Shown: positions 7,116-13,523 of the stretch, in pieces
Layout: the number at the start of each line of letters is the position of its first letter
How positions within the stretch are numbered: the stretch's first letter is position 1
Source of the DNA: Halobacteriales archaeon QS_5_70_15
GTDB lineage: Archaea; Halobacteriota; Halobacteria; Halobacteriales; Haloarculaceae
Direction of reading: 5' to 3'
Length of the DNA: 15,211 nt
Assembly (NCBI GenBank): GCA_003022005.1
Contig: PXRQ01000100.1
Coordinates: forward strand, 1-15,211
Translations under genes and position numbers: made by a program
Notes under the pieces: model-generated
Seen by the model: the letters and a program-made list of their open reading frames with translations, nothing else
What the model was told of the DNA's origin: nothing
Database searches by the model: none

Positions 7116-7894
7116 CGCGCGACCGGCGCCGGGAGGCCGGGGCGGGCGGCGGGCCCACGGCACGCGACGACCCACGCGCGGTGGCGGTGAACGTCGGCGC
7201 GAACACGAACGAGCCGGGGTTCCGCGCCCCGGTCGATCCGGACGGGCGCTTCGAGTTCGTCCCGATCCCCGAGTCCGAGCGGACACGGGTCCCGGTGCCG
7301 ACGTACGCCGATCTCGACCTGTCGACGGACGTCCCGGACTCGACGCTCGACCGGCCGGTCCACATGGACCCCGAGTTCGCCGAACTGCCGACGTGCGAGC
7401 GGTACACCTACGGCGACCCGTACGGGGTGAAGGCCCGGCCCCTGCTGGACCTGCGCGCCGGGGACTGCGCGCTGTTCTACGCGACACTGGAGACGGCGAG
7501 CCCGGATCCGCCGGCGTGGCAGCCCCCCCGGTGGGGCGCGTACCTGATCGGGGCGTTCCGGCTCGCGGCCGACCCGCTGACCGGCGAGGACTACCGCGGA
7601 CTCGACGCGGTGGAACGGGAGCCGTTCGCGAACAACGCCCACGTCAAGCGCGAGACGTTCGACGCCCGGGTGCTCCTCCACGGCGACCCCGACGGGTCGG
7701 GACTCTACGACCGGGCGGTGCCGCTGTCGGCGCCGACGGGGGGGACCGACCCGAACGGGCTGGTGACGGAGCTCTCGAGCGACTCCGGGGCGGGGCCGTG
7801 GTGGCGCCGGCCGCTCCGGTTCGACGCCGGCGCGACCGCCGAACTCCGCTCGGTGGTCGACGGCGACCCGGCCGACGCGCCCGGCCCGCGGTAG
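7112..7894 (+). CDS. Nmad3-like putative nucleotide-modification-associated protein
   Basis: This 260-residue soluble protein starts at a GTG inside the GTGA overlap with the preceding stop codon. The conserved part begins near residue 22 with AVAVNVGANT, then PDGRFEFVPIPE (residues 43-54), PTYADL (63-68), HMDPEF (84-89), DLRAGDCALFYATLE (113-127) and WGAYLIGAFRL (141-151). This order resembles Nmad3, a domain Aravind and colleagues predicted to act in nucleotide or DNA base modification, often in mobile or phage contexts. The match is from memory of motif order and is not a search result. No catalytic residues are established; His84, Asp86 and Asp118 are the polar positions that stand out. 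The first 20 residues are Gly/Arg/Ala-rich and may not be translated; GTG at 7181 is an alternative start. Coupling to the zinc-finger membrane protein is the only context clue. Confidence 0.62.
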   Translation: MTRDRRREAGAGGGPTARDDPRAVAVNVGANTNEPGFRAPVDPDGRFEFVPIPESERTRVPVPTYADLDLSTDVPDSTLDRPVHMDPEFAELPTCERYTYGDPYGVKARPLLDLRAGDCALFYATLETASPDPPAWQPPRWGAYLIGAFRLAADPLTGEDYRGLDAVEREPFANNAHVKRETFDARVLLHGDPDGSGLYDRAVPLSAPTGGTDPNGLVTELSSDSGAGPWWRRPLRFDAGATAELRSVVDGDPADAPGPR

Positions 7895-7896
7895 GC

Positions 7897-7912
7897 CGGC
7901 CGGGGACGGCCG
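7897..7912 (+). terminator. GNRA-type hairpin after the Nmad3-like gene
   Basis: CGGCCG pairs with CGGCCG across a GGGA tetraloop, starting three bases after the stop codon. It is a stable 6-bp stem with no T-run. It may mark the 3' end of the two-gene transcript. Confidence 0.35.
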
Positions 7913-8012
7913 CCAGGAATGACGCGACCGATACGCATATTCCGCGCCGACTAGTACGACGGGTGAACACTTCCGAGTCGGTTCGGGAGACGAGTGGAGA
8001 TACAGAATCTAC

Positions 8013-9719
8013 ATGACCGAACGACCGTCTATTCGCGTCGCGCTCGCACAGCTGAACCCGACCGTCGGGGACGTCGCCGGCAACCGCGATCTGATCGCCG
8101 CCGCGTACGAGGAGGGCGCGTCGGCCGGCGCGGACCTCGTCGTCACGCCCGAACTCTCGCTGGTCGGCTACCCGCCGCGGGATCTCCTCCACCGCGGGGC
8201 GCTGCTCGACGCCTGCGAGGGGGCCCTCTCGGATCTCGCCGCGCTCACGGCTGACGGTCCCGGGCTGGTCGTCGGGACGCCCGAGCGGTGCGGCGGCCCC
8301 GGGCGCCCGCTCCGGAACGTCGCGGCGGTCTGCACCGACGGCGAGGTGGTCGCGAGCGGCGCGAAGCGGCTCCTCCCGACGTACGACGTGTTCGACGAGG
8401 ACCGCTACTTCGAGCCCGGTGACGGCCCCACGACCGTCGAGGTAGCCGGCGCCACGGTGGGGCTCTCCGTCTGCGAGGACGCCTGGAACGAGACCGCCGT
8501 CGAGGGCGTGCGCCGCTACGACGCTGATCCGCTCGGGGACCTCGCGGCGGCGGGCGCGGACCTCGTCGTGAACGTCTCGGCCAGCCCGTTCCACGCCGGC
8601 AAGGGCCGCTTCCGGGAGTCGCTGTTCGCCGGCCACGCCCGCCGGAACGACCTGCCCGTGGCGTTCGTCGACCAGGTCGGCGCGAACGACGAACTGGTCT
8701 TCGACGGTCGCTCGTTCGCGCTCGGCCCCGACGGGGACGCGTGGGCACGCTCCCCGGAGTTCGAGTCGGATCTCCGTGTCATCGGGGTCCCGCTCGACGG
8801 GTCCGCGCCCGACCCCGCCGACCGGCCTATCGCCGCCGACGTCGAGGACGAGGCGGAACTGGTCCGGCGCGCGATCCGCGTGGGCGTCCGGGACTACCTC
8901 CGCAAGTCCGGCTTCGAGGACGTCGTGATCGGGATGTCCGGCGGCGTCGACTCGTCCGTGGCGGCGACGCTCGCCGCCGAGGCGCTCGGCCCCGAGCACG
9001 TCCTCGGGGTGGCGATGCCGGCCCGGTACACCAGCGACGCCTCGACCGAGGACGCCCGCCGGGTGACCGAGCGCCTGGGCATCGACTTCGAGGTCGTCCC
9101 CATCGAGGGGCCGTTCACCGCCTTCCTCGACGCGCTCGGTCCGGTCTTCGACGGCCGCGAGCGGGGCGTCACCGAGGAGAACGTCCAGGCGAGGGTCAGG
9201 GGGACGACGCTGATGGCGCTCTCGAACGAGTTCGGCGCGCTCGTGCTCACGCCGGACAACAAGTCAGAGGCCGCGGTGGGCTACTGCACCCTCTACGGCG
9301 ACATGGTTGGCGCGCTCGCGCCCCTCGGCGACTGCCTGAAAGGGCGAGTGTACGCGCTCGCCGACCGGCTGAACGCCGCACCCGATCCCCGGTTCGAGGG
9401 CCCGCCGATCCCCGACCGGGTGATAGAGCGCCCCCCGTCGGCCGAGCTCCGGGAGGACCAGACCGACGACGAGGACCTGCCTCCGTACGACGCCGTCGAC
9501 CCCGTCGTCCGGGACTACATGGACGCGGGGCTCGACCGCGAGGGCCTGGTCGACGCCGGCCACGACCCGGTGGTCGTCGACCGGGTGCTCGGACTGCTCC
9601 ACCGCTCCGAGTACAAGCGCTGGCAGGAGGTCCCGCTGCTCAGGGTGACGCCACGGGCGTTCGGGACGGGCTGGCGCTACCCGCTCGCGGCCCGCTACGA
9701 CGCCGTCCGCGGGGGGTAG
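8013..9719 (+). CDS. nadE: Glutamine-dependent NAD(+) synthetase
   Basis: This 568-residue two-domain enzyme makes NAD from nicotinate adenine dinucleotide (NaAD), ATP and glutamine-derived ammonia, the last step of NAD synthesis. Residues 6-262 are a nitrilase-type glutaminase with the triad Glu47 (TPELSLVGYPP), Lys118 and Cys154 (SVCEDAW). Residues 285-568 are the synthetase with the ATP-pyrophosphatase P-loop SGGVDSS at 309-315 and TPDNKSE at 413-419. All key residues are present. The ATG at 8013 follows GGAGAT at 7996-8001, and an AT-rich GCATATTC at about 7935-7942 could be the promoter, giving a leader of about 45 nt. A second nadE of the ammonia-type class lies 1 kb downstream. The two are not close paralogues; this one is a fusion class and probably complements the other when ammonia is scarce (inference). 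Confidence 0.95.
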   Translation: MTERPSIRVALAQLNPTVGDVAGNRDLIAAAYEEGASAGADLVVTPELSLVGYPPRDLLHRGALLDACEGALSDLAALTADGPGLVVGTPERCGGPGRPLRNVAAVCTDGEVVASGAKRLLPTYDVFDEDRYFEPGDGPTTVEVAGATVGLSVCEDAWNETAVEGVRRYDADPLGDLAAAGADLVVNVSASPFHAGKGRFRESLFAGHARRNDLPVAFVDQVGANDELVFDGRSFALGPDGDAWARSPEFESDLRVIGVPLDGSAPDPADRPIAADVEDEAELVRRAIRVGVRDYLRKSGFEDVVIGMSGGVDSSVAATLAAEALGPEHVLGVAMPARYTSDASTEDARRVTERLGIDFEVVPIEGPFTAFLDALGPVFDGRERGVTEENVQARVRGTTLMALSNEFGALVLTPDNKSEAAVGYCTLYGDMVGALAPLGDCLKGRVYALADRLNAAPDPRFEGPPIPDRVIERPPSAELREDQTDDEDLPPYDAVDPVVRDYMDAGLDREGLVDAGHDPVVVDRVLGLLHRSEYKRWQEVPLLRVTPRAFGTGWRYPLAARYDAVRGG

Positions 9720-9746
9720 GGTCGTCACTCGGGGGGTGCTCGATTC

Positions 9747-9781
9747 GGATGCCCGCAAGGGGGGGAGAGCGGCGGGCATCC
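9747..9781 (+). terminator. Ten-bp perfect stem-loop after nadE
   Basis: GGATGCCCGC (9747-9756) pairs exactly with GCGGGCATCC (9772-9781) around a purine-rich 15-nt loop, 28 bases past the nadE stop. It is the best stem near a gene end in the window. It lacks a T-run, so it may protect the 3' end without causing termination. Confidence 0.5.
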
Positions 9782-9831
9782 ACTGGGGGAGAGCCGGTTC
9801 GTGCCGGCTACCGGGGTCAAAGGATTCCCGG

Positions 9832-9843
9832 GATATAAATTTT
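9832..9843. promoter_or_regulatory. Orphan TATA box
   Basis: GATATAAATTTT is a near-consensus archaeal TATA box in an otherwise very GC-rich region. On the + strand it would start transcription near 9860-9866, where no recognisable gene begins. It is partly symmetric, so it could also work leftward, giving RNA antisense to the end of nadE. Confidence 0.55.
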
Positions 9844-10077
9844 CGGACGATTCGTGTGTGGAAAGCTCGTCGGGGGTCCCCGTTCCCGGTCGACGTCGCC
9901 GCGACCCCGTGCGGTGGTTCCCCGGGGGACGGCTCCGCGGGCACGACGTGGGCCGTGGTCGCCGTCGCCCGGTCCGTCGCGTTCGTCCTCGTCGCGGGGT
10001 ACTCGCGGACCGGGTTCGCGAGCGCGACGTTCCGGCAGACGTGGCCCGGATGGGCCGGGGTTCGTCCGTACCCGATA

Positions 10078-10287
10078 CTACACTTCCTCCCGGAGGCTGC
10101 TCACGTCGCCTTCCTGTCCGACGATGAAGTCCTTCACCACGACGAGGAAACCGACGGCACTCGCGATGACGAGCAGGATGCCGACGGTCGTGAGCATCGC
10201 GTCACCGAGGATGATGAAGGCGACTCCGACGACGACCGCCACCACGACGGACAGGCCCAGCACGCGCTCGGGAGGCTTTCGGTCCAT
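10078..10287 (-). CDS. Small two-span membrane protein, function unknown
   Basis: This 69-residue protein has a short basic N-terminus (MDRKPPER), two hydrophobic helices at about residues 9-27 and 32-52, and an acidic tail (GQEGDVSSLREEV). That suggests both ends lie in the cytoplasm. It contains no residue pattern that names a function. Third positions of its codons are strongly G/C, which supports real coding on this strand. The ATG at 10287 was chosen over an upstream in-frame GTG or ATG because the longer version adds a Pro/Arg-rich segment and because an AT-rich GTTTTCG, about 24-29 bases upstream on this strand, fits a leaderless promoter. It converges with nadE and lies downstream of the tRNA on the same strand. 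Confidence 0.7.
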   Translation of the reverse strand: MDRKPPERVLGLSVVVAVVVGVAFIILGDAMLTTVGILLVIASAVGFLVVVKDFIVGQEGDVSSLREEV

Positions 10288-10379
10288 ACGTCGGTGTTCG
10301 TGTGCATCACGAAAACACTTGTCACGGGCGGCTTCGCCGGGGCGCGGACTCCTCGGTTTCGGAGTTCTCGGCGGAAACC

Positions 10380-10399
10380 CGCCGTCCGGGGATGGAACC
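10380..10399 (-). repeat. Partial copy of the tRNA-Gly 3' end
   Basis: These 20 bases match the 3' part of the tRNA-Gly gene (10490-10509) at 18 of 20 positions, sharing CGCCGTCCGGG and GAACC. The copy lies 110 bases away, in the same orientation. It covers acceptor and T-stem sequence only, so it cannot be a working tRNA. It may be the scar of a tandem tRNA duplication or of integration at the tRNA. Confidence 0.65.
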
Positions 10400-10444
10400 A
10401 AAGTGAGACGTTCCTGCTCGCTTCGCCGAGGGGGCTCCGACTCA

Positions 10445-10461
10445 CGGGGTTCGATCCCCCG
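10445..10461 (+). other. T-arm-like tRNA fragment
   Basis: CGGGG, then TTCGATC, then CCCCG makes a perfect 5-bp T-stem with a canonical T-loop, read on the + strand, opposite to the nearby tRNA-Gly. I find no matching acceptor, D-arm or anticodon arm around it, so it is not a tRNA gene. It could be an inverted fragment of this or another tRNA, or chance. Confidence 0.4.
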
Positions 10462-10487
10462 GTCGATTTCGCCGCTCGCGGGGGAAG

Positions 10488-10558
10488 TGCGCCGTCCGGG
10501 AATCGAACCCGGGCTATTAGCTTGGGAAGCTAATGTCCTACCACTGGACCAACGGCGC
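10488..10558 (-). tRNA. tRNA-Gly (anticodon CCC)
   Basis: Read on the minus strand, this 71-nt gene folds as a complete cloverleaf. It has a 7-bp acceptor stem GCGCCGT/ACGGCGC, a 4-bp D-stem GTCC/GGAC with the loop GG pair, and a 5-bp anticodon stem TTAGC/GCTAA. The loop is TTCCCAA, giving anticodon CCC (bases 10524-10526). The 5-bp T-stem CCGGG/CCCGG carries loop TTCGATT, and the discriminator base is A. No intron and no encoded CCA are present; CCA is added after transcription. It reads the GGG glycine codon, which is frequent in these GC-rich genes. Both flanks carry partial copies of its ends. Confidence 0.97.
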
Positions 10559-10674
10559 TCCCTTTGCTCGCGCCGAGACTCGCACTTCCGTGGGAAGTGT
10601 TCGCCAACGGCGCGCTCGCTTCGTTCGCGCCCCGAGGTTCGCGGTCCCTCCGGAACCGCTCACCAACGGCGCTC
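10548..10674 (-). repeat. Diverged 56-58 bp tandem repeats of the tRNA-Gly 5' end and flank
   Basis: CCAACGGCGC, the first ten bases of tRNA-Gly read on the + strand, recurs at 10549, 10604 and 10663. The first and third copies share 13 identical bases (ACCAACGGCGCTC at 10548-10560 and 10662-10674). The roughly 45 bases after the first two copies also align, with TCGCGCC, GAG and TCGC in common, so whole units were duplicated, not just the tag. They lie upstream of the tRNA in its own sense, so its promoter region is affected. Confidence 0.65.
10583..10599. repeat. Perfect 7-bp inverted repeat upstream of tRNA-Gly
   Basis: CACTTCC (10583-10589) faces GGAAGTG (10593-10599) across 3 bases. The right arm lies within an 8-mer, GGGAAGTG, which also ends at the tRNA 3' boundary (10482-10489), 110 bases away. 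That is the same offset as the copied tRNA 3' end. It may be part of the same duplication history. Confidence 0.5.
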
Positions 10675-10727
10675 ACGTCGTCGGTAGTCCACCGGTCCAC
10701 TTCAACGTAGCGCTCCGTGCCGGGGCC

Positions 10728-10738
10728 GGGTTTTTGTC
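10728..10738 (+). promoter_or_regulatory. TATA-like box of the second nadE
   Basis: GGGTTTTTGTC is the only AT-rich stretch before the gene and lies about 25-30 bases before the ATG at 10761, fitting a leaderless transcript. A similar GGCTTTTG box precedes the peptidase gene. Confidence 0.5.
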
Positions 10739-10760
10739 GTCCGCGCCCGACCGCTCGGGT

Positions 10761-11624
10761 ATGAGCGAGCACGTGTACGCCCTCGACGCCGAGTCCCTGC
10801 CCGTCGAACTCGGCCTCTCGGAGGCGGAACTGGAGGAGCGCCGGGCGCACATCACCGAGTTCGTCGCGTCCGTGGTCGAGGACGCCGGCGCGGAGGGGGC
10901 GGTGATCGGTCTCTCCGGCGGCATCGACTCGACGCTGACGGCCCACCTCGCAGTCGAGGCGCTCGGGGCGGACGCCGTCCGGGGGTTGGTGATGCCGAGC
11001 GGGGCCAACACGGAGACGAACATGAGCGACGCCGAGCGGGTCGCCGAGCGCCTCGGCATCGAGTACGACGTCGTCGCGATCCAGCCGATCGTCGACGCGT
11101 TCGAGGAGGCGTACCCCGCCGACGGACCGCTTGAGGAGCGGGTCGGGGGCGACCGACTCCGGACCGCCCGCGGGAACGTCGCGGTCCGCACGCGGGGGGT
11201 GCTCAACTACTTCGTCGGCAATGCCGAGAACCGGGTCGTCCTCGGGACGGGCAACCGCTCGGAGGCGCTGACGGGCTACTTCACCAAGTACGGCGACCAG
11301 GCCGTCGACTGCAACCCGATCGGCAACCTCTACAAGTTCCAGGTCCGCCAGCTGGCCGACCACGTCGGCGTCGACGAGGGGATCGTCACGAAGCCGCCCA
11401 GCGCGGAGATGTGGTCGGGACAGACCGACGAGACCGAGATGGGGCTCACTTACGACACGCTCGACGCGATACTGATGCTCCACGTCGACGGCCCGTTCTC
11501 GCGGTCGGCGACCGTCGAGACGCTCGACGTTCCCGAGTCCGCGGTGGACCGGGCCGTCGACCTCTACGAGCGGAGCGAGCACAAGCGACACGTTCCCCCG
11601 GCCCCCGAGCCGCCGACGCCCTGA
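10761..11624 (+). CDS. nadE: NAD(+) synthetase, ammonia-type (synthetase domain only)
   Basis: This 287-residue enzyme is the stand-alone NAD synthetase class. It activates NaAD with ATP and amidates it with ammonia to give NAD. It has the P-loop SGGIDST at residues 52-58, a second nucleotide-site segment LGTGNRSE at 161-168, and YFTKYGDQAVDCNPIGNLYK (173-192) followed by KPPSAEMW (211-218), all typical of archaeal and bacterial NadE. No glutaminase domain is present and no separate amidotransferase gene adjoins it. The C-terminal tail is Pro-rich (VPPAPEPPTP). The ATG at 10761 directly follows a TATA-like box at leaderless distance. A glutamine-dependent nadE lies 1 kb upstream across the tRNA. 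The two differ in class and loop sequences, so they are not a recent duplication. Confidence 0.94.
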   Translation: MSEHVYALDAESLPVELGLSEAELEERRAHITEFVASVVEDAGAEGAVIGLSGGIDSTLTAHLAVEALGADAVRGLVMPSGANTETNMSDAERVAERLGIEYDVVAIQPIVDAFEEAYPADGPLEERVGGDRLRTARGNVAVRTRGVLNYFVGNAENRVVLGTGNRSEALTGYFTKYGDQAVDCNPIGNLYKFQVRQLADHVGVDEGIVTKPPSAEMWSGQTDETEMGLTYDTLDAILMLHVDGPFSRSATVETLDVPESAVDRAVDLYERSEHKRHVPPAPEPPTP

Positions 11625-11704
11625 TACGGATCGTTGTAGTCCTTTACCGACGATCACTCGAACCGGGTCCCTGATCGCCGGTAAACCGTTACGACGATCC
11701 GTAT
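11624..11704. repeat. 33-base imperfect inverted repeat after nadE
   Basis: The arms 11624-11656 and 11672-11704 are inverted copies with 27 of 33 positions matching and no gaps, around a 15-base spacer. The outer 11 bases (ATACGGATCGT) and the inner blocks TTTACCG and CGATCA match exactly. Four adjacent mismatches (arm positions 16-19) lie near the middle of the arms. Each arm also contains a smaller inverted pair (GATCG and CGATC). The left arm starts on the last base of the nadE stop codon. No T-run is present. Options are a bidirectional 3'-end element, paired binding sites for a dimeric regulator, or a short palindromic repeat family. Confidence 0.8.
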
Positions 11705-11866
11705 GAGACAACGGGCACGGTCCCCCATCGCCGGTCGCCGACCCCAGGCGGGCGGTCGCCGGTCCCTCGTCGCGACCGTCCGGACGAGTCGGGGCCGCAC
11801 CCGGTGTGCGGGCTCCGAACCGGACCGTATCGTCACGCCTATGCTGACACCCCCGTACCGTCGGTC
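11705..11866. other. Upstream region of the sulfotransferase-like gene
   Basis: No gene is supported here; the open frames give Arg/Ser-rich shadow translations. There is no clear TATA box. The best AT-containing stretch is around 11836-11846 (CGCCTATGCTG), about 25 bases before the ATG at 11867, which is weak. Confidence 0.35.
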
Positions 11867-13177
11867 ATGGAGACGGTCCGCGTCGTGGTCCCTCTCGTCG
11901 TCGTCCTCCTCGCCGGCTCGGTGCTCGGGGTCCAGGCGGCGACCTACACCCCCGGAACGGAACCGCCCGAGGACCCGTCCGACGCCCGCCCGTACCCGGG
12001 CAACACGCTGCTCGGCATCCAGGCCAAGGGCTGGTTCGGCAACGACAACGGGACGGCCATCGTCGTCAACCCCGAGGGCGAGACGGTCTGGAAGTACGAC
12101 CCGCCGGACAGCCGGGTCTTCGACGTCGAGGCGCTCGAGAACGGCAACGTCCTCGCGTCGGTGGCCACCGTCGAGACCGACGACTGTCCGGAGCGGGTGG
12201 CGGGCGGTGAGCGGTGTGTCCACAACCGCGTCGTCGAACTCGACTACCCCGACACGACGGTCGTCTGGTCCTACGAGTGGTGGGACGCCTTCCCCGAGCA
12301 CCACGAGGTCCACGACGCGGACCGGCTTTCTACCGGTGAGACTGCCATCGTCGACATGGGGAACAACCGCGCGTTCACGGTCGACCGCGAGGGCCGGATC
12401 ACCTGGCAGTGGAACGCGACCGAACACCTCGCGGAGGGGACGCCCTTCTTCGAGGAGTACGTCCCCGAGGGAAGCGCCGACGAGTTCCGGCAGGGCGACC
12501 CGGAGTCCGACTGGACACACATGAACGACATCGACCGGCTGGAGAACGGCAACTTCCAGCTCTCGATCCGGAACTTCGACGTCGTGATCGAGGTCGACCC
12601 CGAGACGAACGAGATCGTCGACGTGATCGGCGCGCCCACCCGCCACCGGACGATGAACGAACAGCACAACCCGATGCGCGTCGAGTCCGACGGGACGCTC
12701 CTCGTCGCCGACTCGGAGAACGACCGGGTCGTCGAGATCGACGTCGGGACGGGGGAGATCGTCTGGCGCTACGACGGGACGGGGTCGGGCGAACTGCTCC
12801 GGTGGCCCCGCGACGCCGACCGGCTCCCGAACGGGAACACGCTGGTCACCGACTCGCGGAACTTCCGGGTCATCCAGGTCGGTCCCAACGGAAGCGTCGT
12901 CTGGCGCTACGAGATGAAAGCGGAGCGGGGTATCGTCTACGAGGCCGACCGCATGGGCATCGACGAGGAGCCCGACGGGGGTCCCTCCGGCCGTGACCTC
13001 ACCGGCCGGTCCTCTACCGGCCTCCTGGGCTCGACCCTCGCGACCGTCGATAGCTGGATGGGGTTCGTCCCGTTCCTCCCCGTCTGGATGGGGCCTCTCG
13101 AGGTGCTGGTCCTCCTCGTCGGGCTCGGCGCTCTCGGATTTCTCGTCCGGGAGTTCGCCCGCGAGAGCGCCGGATAG
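11867..13177 (+). CDS. Arylsulfotransferase-like (ASST family) beta-propeller, membrane-anchored
   Basis: This 436-residue protein begins with a hydrophobic signal or anchor (residues 4-25, VVVPLVVVLLAGSVLGVQA). Its body is made of propeller-like repeats, each with a turn such as ENGNVLAS (91-98), STGETAIVD (155-163), ENGNFQLSI (226-234), SDGTLLVAD (274-282) and PNGNTLVTD (321-329), alternating with VxWxY strands. A second hydrophobic helix lies at about 411-427, followed by a short charged tail. The layout matches the haloarchaeal proteins annotated as arylsulfotransferase (ASST) family, which in bacteria transfer sulfate between phenols. I cannot pick out a catalytic His with certainty; conserved-looking ones are His145, His146, His149, His218 and His267. 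Cys107 and Cys117 could form a disulfide outside the cell. Actual sulfotransferase activity is unproven. The ATG at 11867 puts the signal at the N-terminus. Confidence 0.78.
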   Translation: METVRVVVPLVVVLLAGSVLGVQAATYTPGTEPPEDPSDARPYPGNTLLGIQAKGWFGNDNGTAIVVNPEGETVWKYDPPDSRVFDVEALENGNVLASVATVETDDCPERVAGGERCVHNRVVELDYPDTTVVWSYEWWDAFPEHHEVHDADRLSTGETAIVDMGNNRAFTVDREGRITWQWNATEHLAEGTPFFEEYVPEGSADEFRQGDPESDWTHMNDIDRLENGNFQLSIRNFDVVIEVDPETNEIVDVIGAPTRHRTMNEQHNPMRVESDGTLLVADSENDRVVEIDVGTGEIVWRYDGTGSGELLRWPRDADRLPNGNTLVTDSRNFRVIQVGPNGSVVWRYEMKAERGIVYEADRMGIDEEPDGGPSGRDLTGRSSTGLLGSTLATVDSWMGFVPFLPVWMGPLEVLVLLVGLGALGFLVREFARESAG

Positions 13178-13198
13178 CGCCCGATAGCACCGGATACC
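13169..13198. repeat. Three tandem 10-mers across a stop codon
   Basis: GCCGGATAGC, GCCCGATAGC and ACCGGATACC follow one another without gaps; the first contains the TAG stop of the sulfotransferase-like gene. They probably arose by slippage. A duplication here could move the stop codon. Confidence 0.75.
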
Positions 13199-13523
13199 GG
13201 AACGTCCGAGCACACCCGCCGGGGTTCACCCGTCGTCGTACCGGGCGCAAGGGAAGGCGTTCGCCGGCCCCGTTTCGTCGGCCGGCGGTCGCCCGAGGGC
13301 CGTGGATACTCCCGCCGGTCCCCGCGCCGTCGTCGGTTCCGCGCGTCCGACGTGACCGCTACTCGCCCCGACGTCCGGGAACAGGGACCGCCGTTCCCAC
13401 GAACTCGGATCGTAGGTCCGGGGTGGTCCGTTCGCCGGACGGCGCTCGGGACCCGCGGTCGAGGGGACGAGGCACGGGGAAAGGGTGCGGGAGCTACGAG
13501 CGCGGGAGCCAGCGGATCGTGAC
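13178..13523. other. 346-base noncoding stretch with several inverted repeats
   Basis: No frame on either strand looks coding. It contains a perfect 8-bp stem CGCCGGCC/GGCCGGCG at 13262-13287 with a 10-nt loop. GGGAAC/GTTCCC pairs at 13377-13398. A 9-base inverted pair, TCGTAGGTC at 13410-13418 and GACCTACGA at 13521-13529, has its right copy spanning the stop codon of the decayed acyltransferase. CGGATCGT, found at the outer end of each arm of the 11624-11704 repeat, occurs here twice (13406 and 13513), which could be chance. The stretch may be debris downstream of a dying gene. Confidence 0.5.
13262..13287. terminator. Perfect 8-bp stem-loop in the intergenic region
   Basis: CGCCGGCC and GGCCGGCG pair around CCGTTTCGTC. 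It lies 85 bases beyond the sulfotransferase-like stop and also downstream of the minus-strand pseudogene, so it could serve either. There is no T-run outside the stem. Confidence 0.35.

Larger units (their letters stand above)
9720..10077. other. Intergenic region between two converging genes, with an orphan promoter
   Basis: This 358-base stretch holds three signals. First is a hairpin just after nadE (separate entry). Second is a strong TATA box at 9832-9843 (separate entry). Third is a + strand frame, in phase with GTG at 9856, that keeps nearly all third positions G or C from about 9880 to 10055. Its translation includes a hydrophobic run (TWAVVAVARSVAFVLVAGY) but no motif I know. The frame then runs on, antisense, through the small membrane protein gene. 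A remnant of a gene, or a transcript that is not translated, are both possible. A hairpin CTCGCG/CGCGAG lies at 10002-10022. Confidence 0.45.

Noticed and set aside
10445..10461. A second tRNA gene on the + strand
   Set aside because: Only the T-arm is present. No acceptor, D-arm or anticodon arm can be placed around it.
10548..10674. CRISPR-like array because of the regular spacing of about 57 bases
   Set aside because: There are only three copies of a short tag that is the tRNA 5' end, the intervening sequences resemble each other, and no cas gene is present.
11703..12524. An open frame starting at the end of the inverted repeat
   Set aside because: The translation is Arg/Ser/Thr-rich and is a frame-shifted shadow of the sulfotransferase-like gene.
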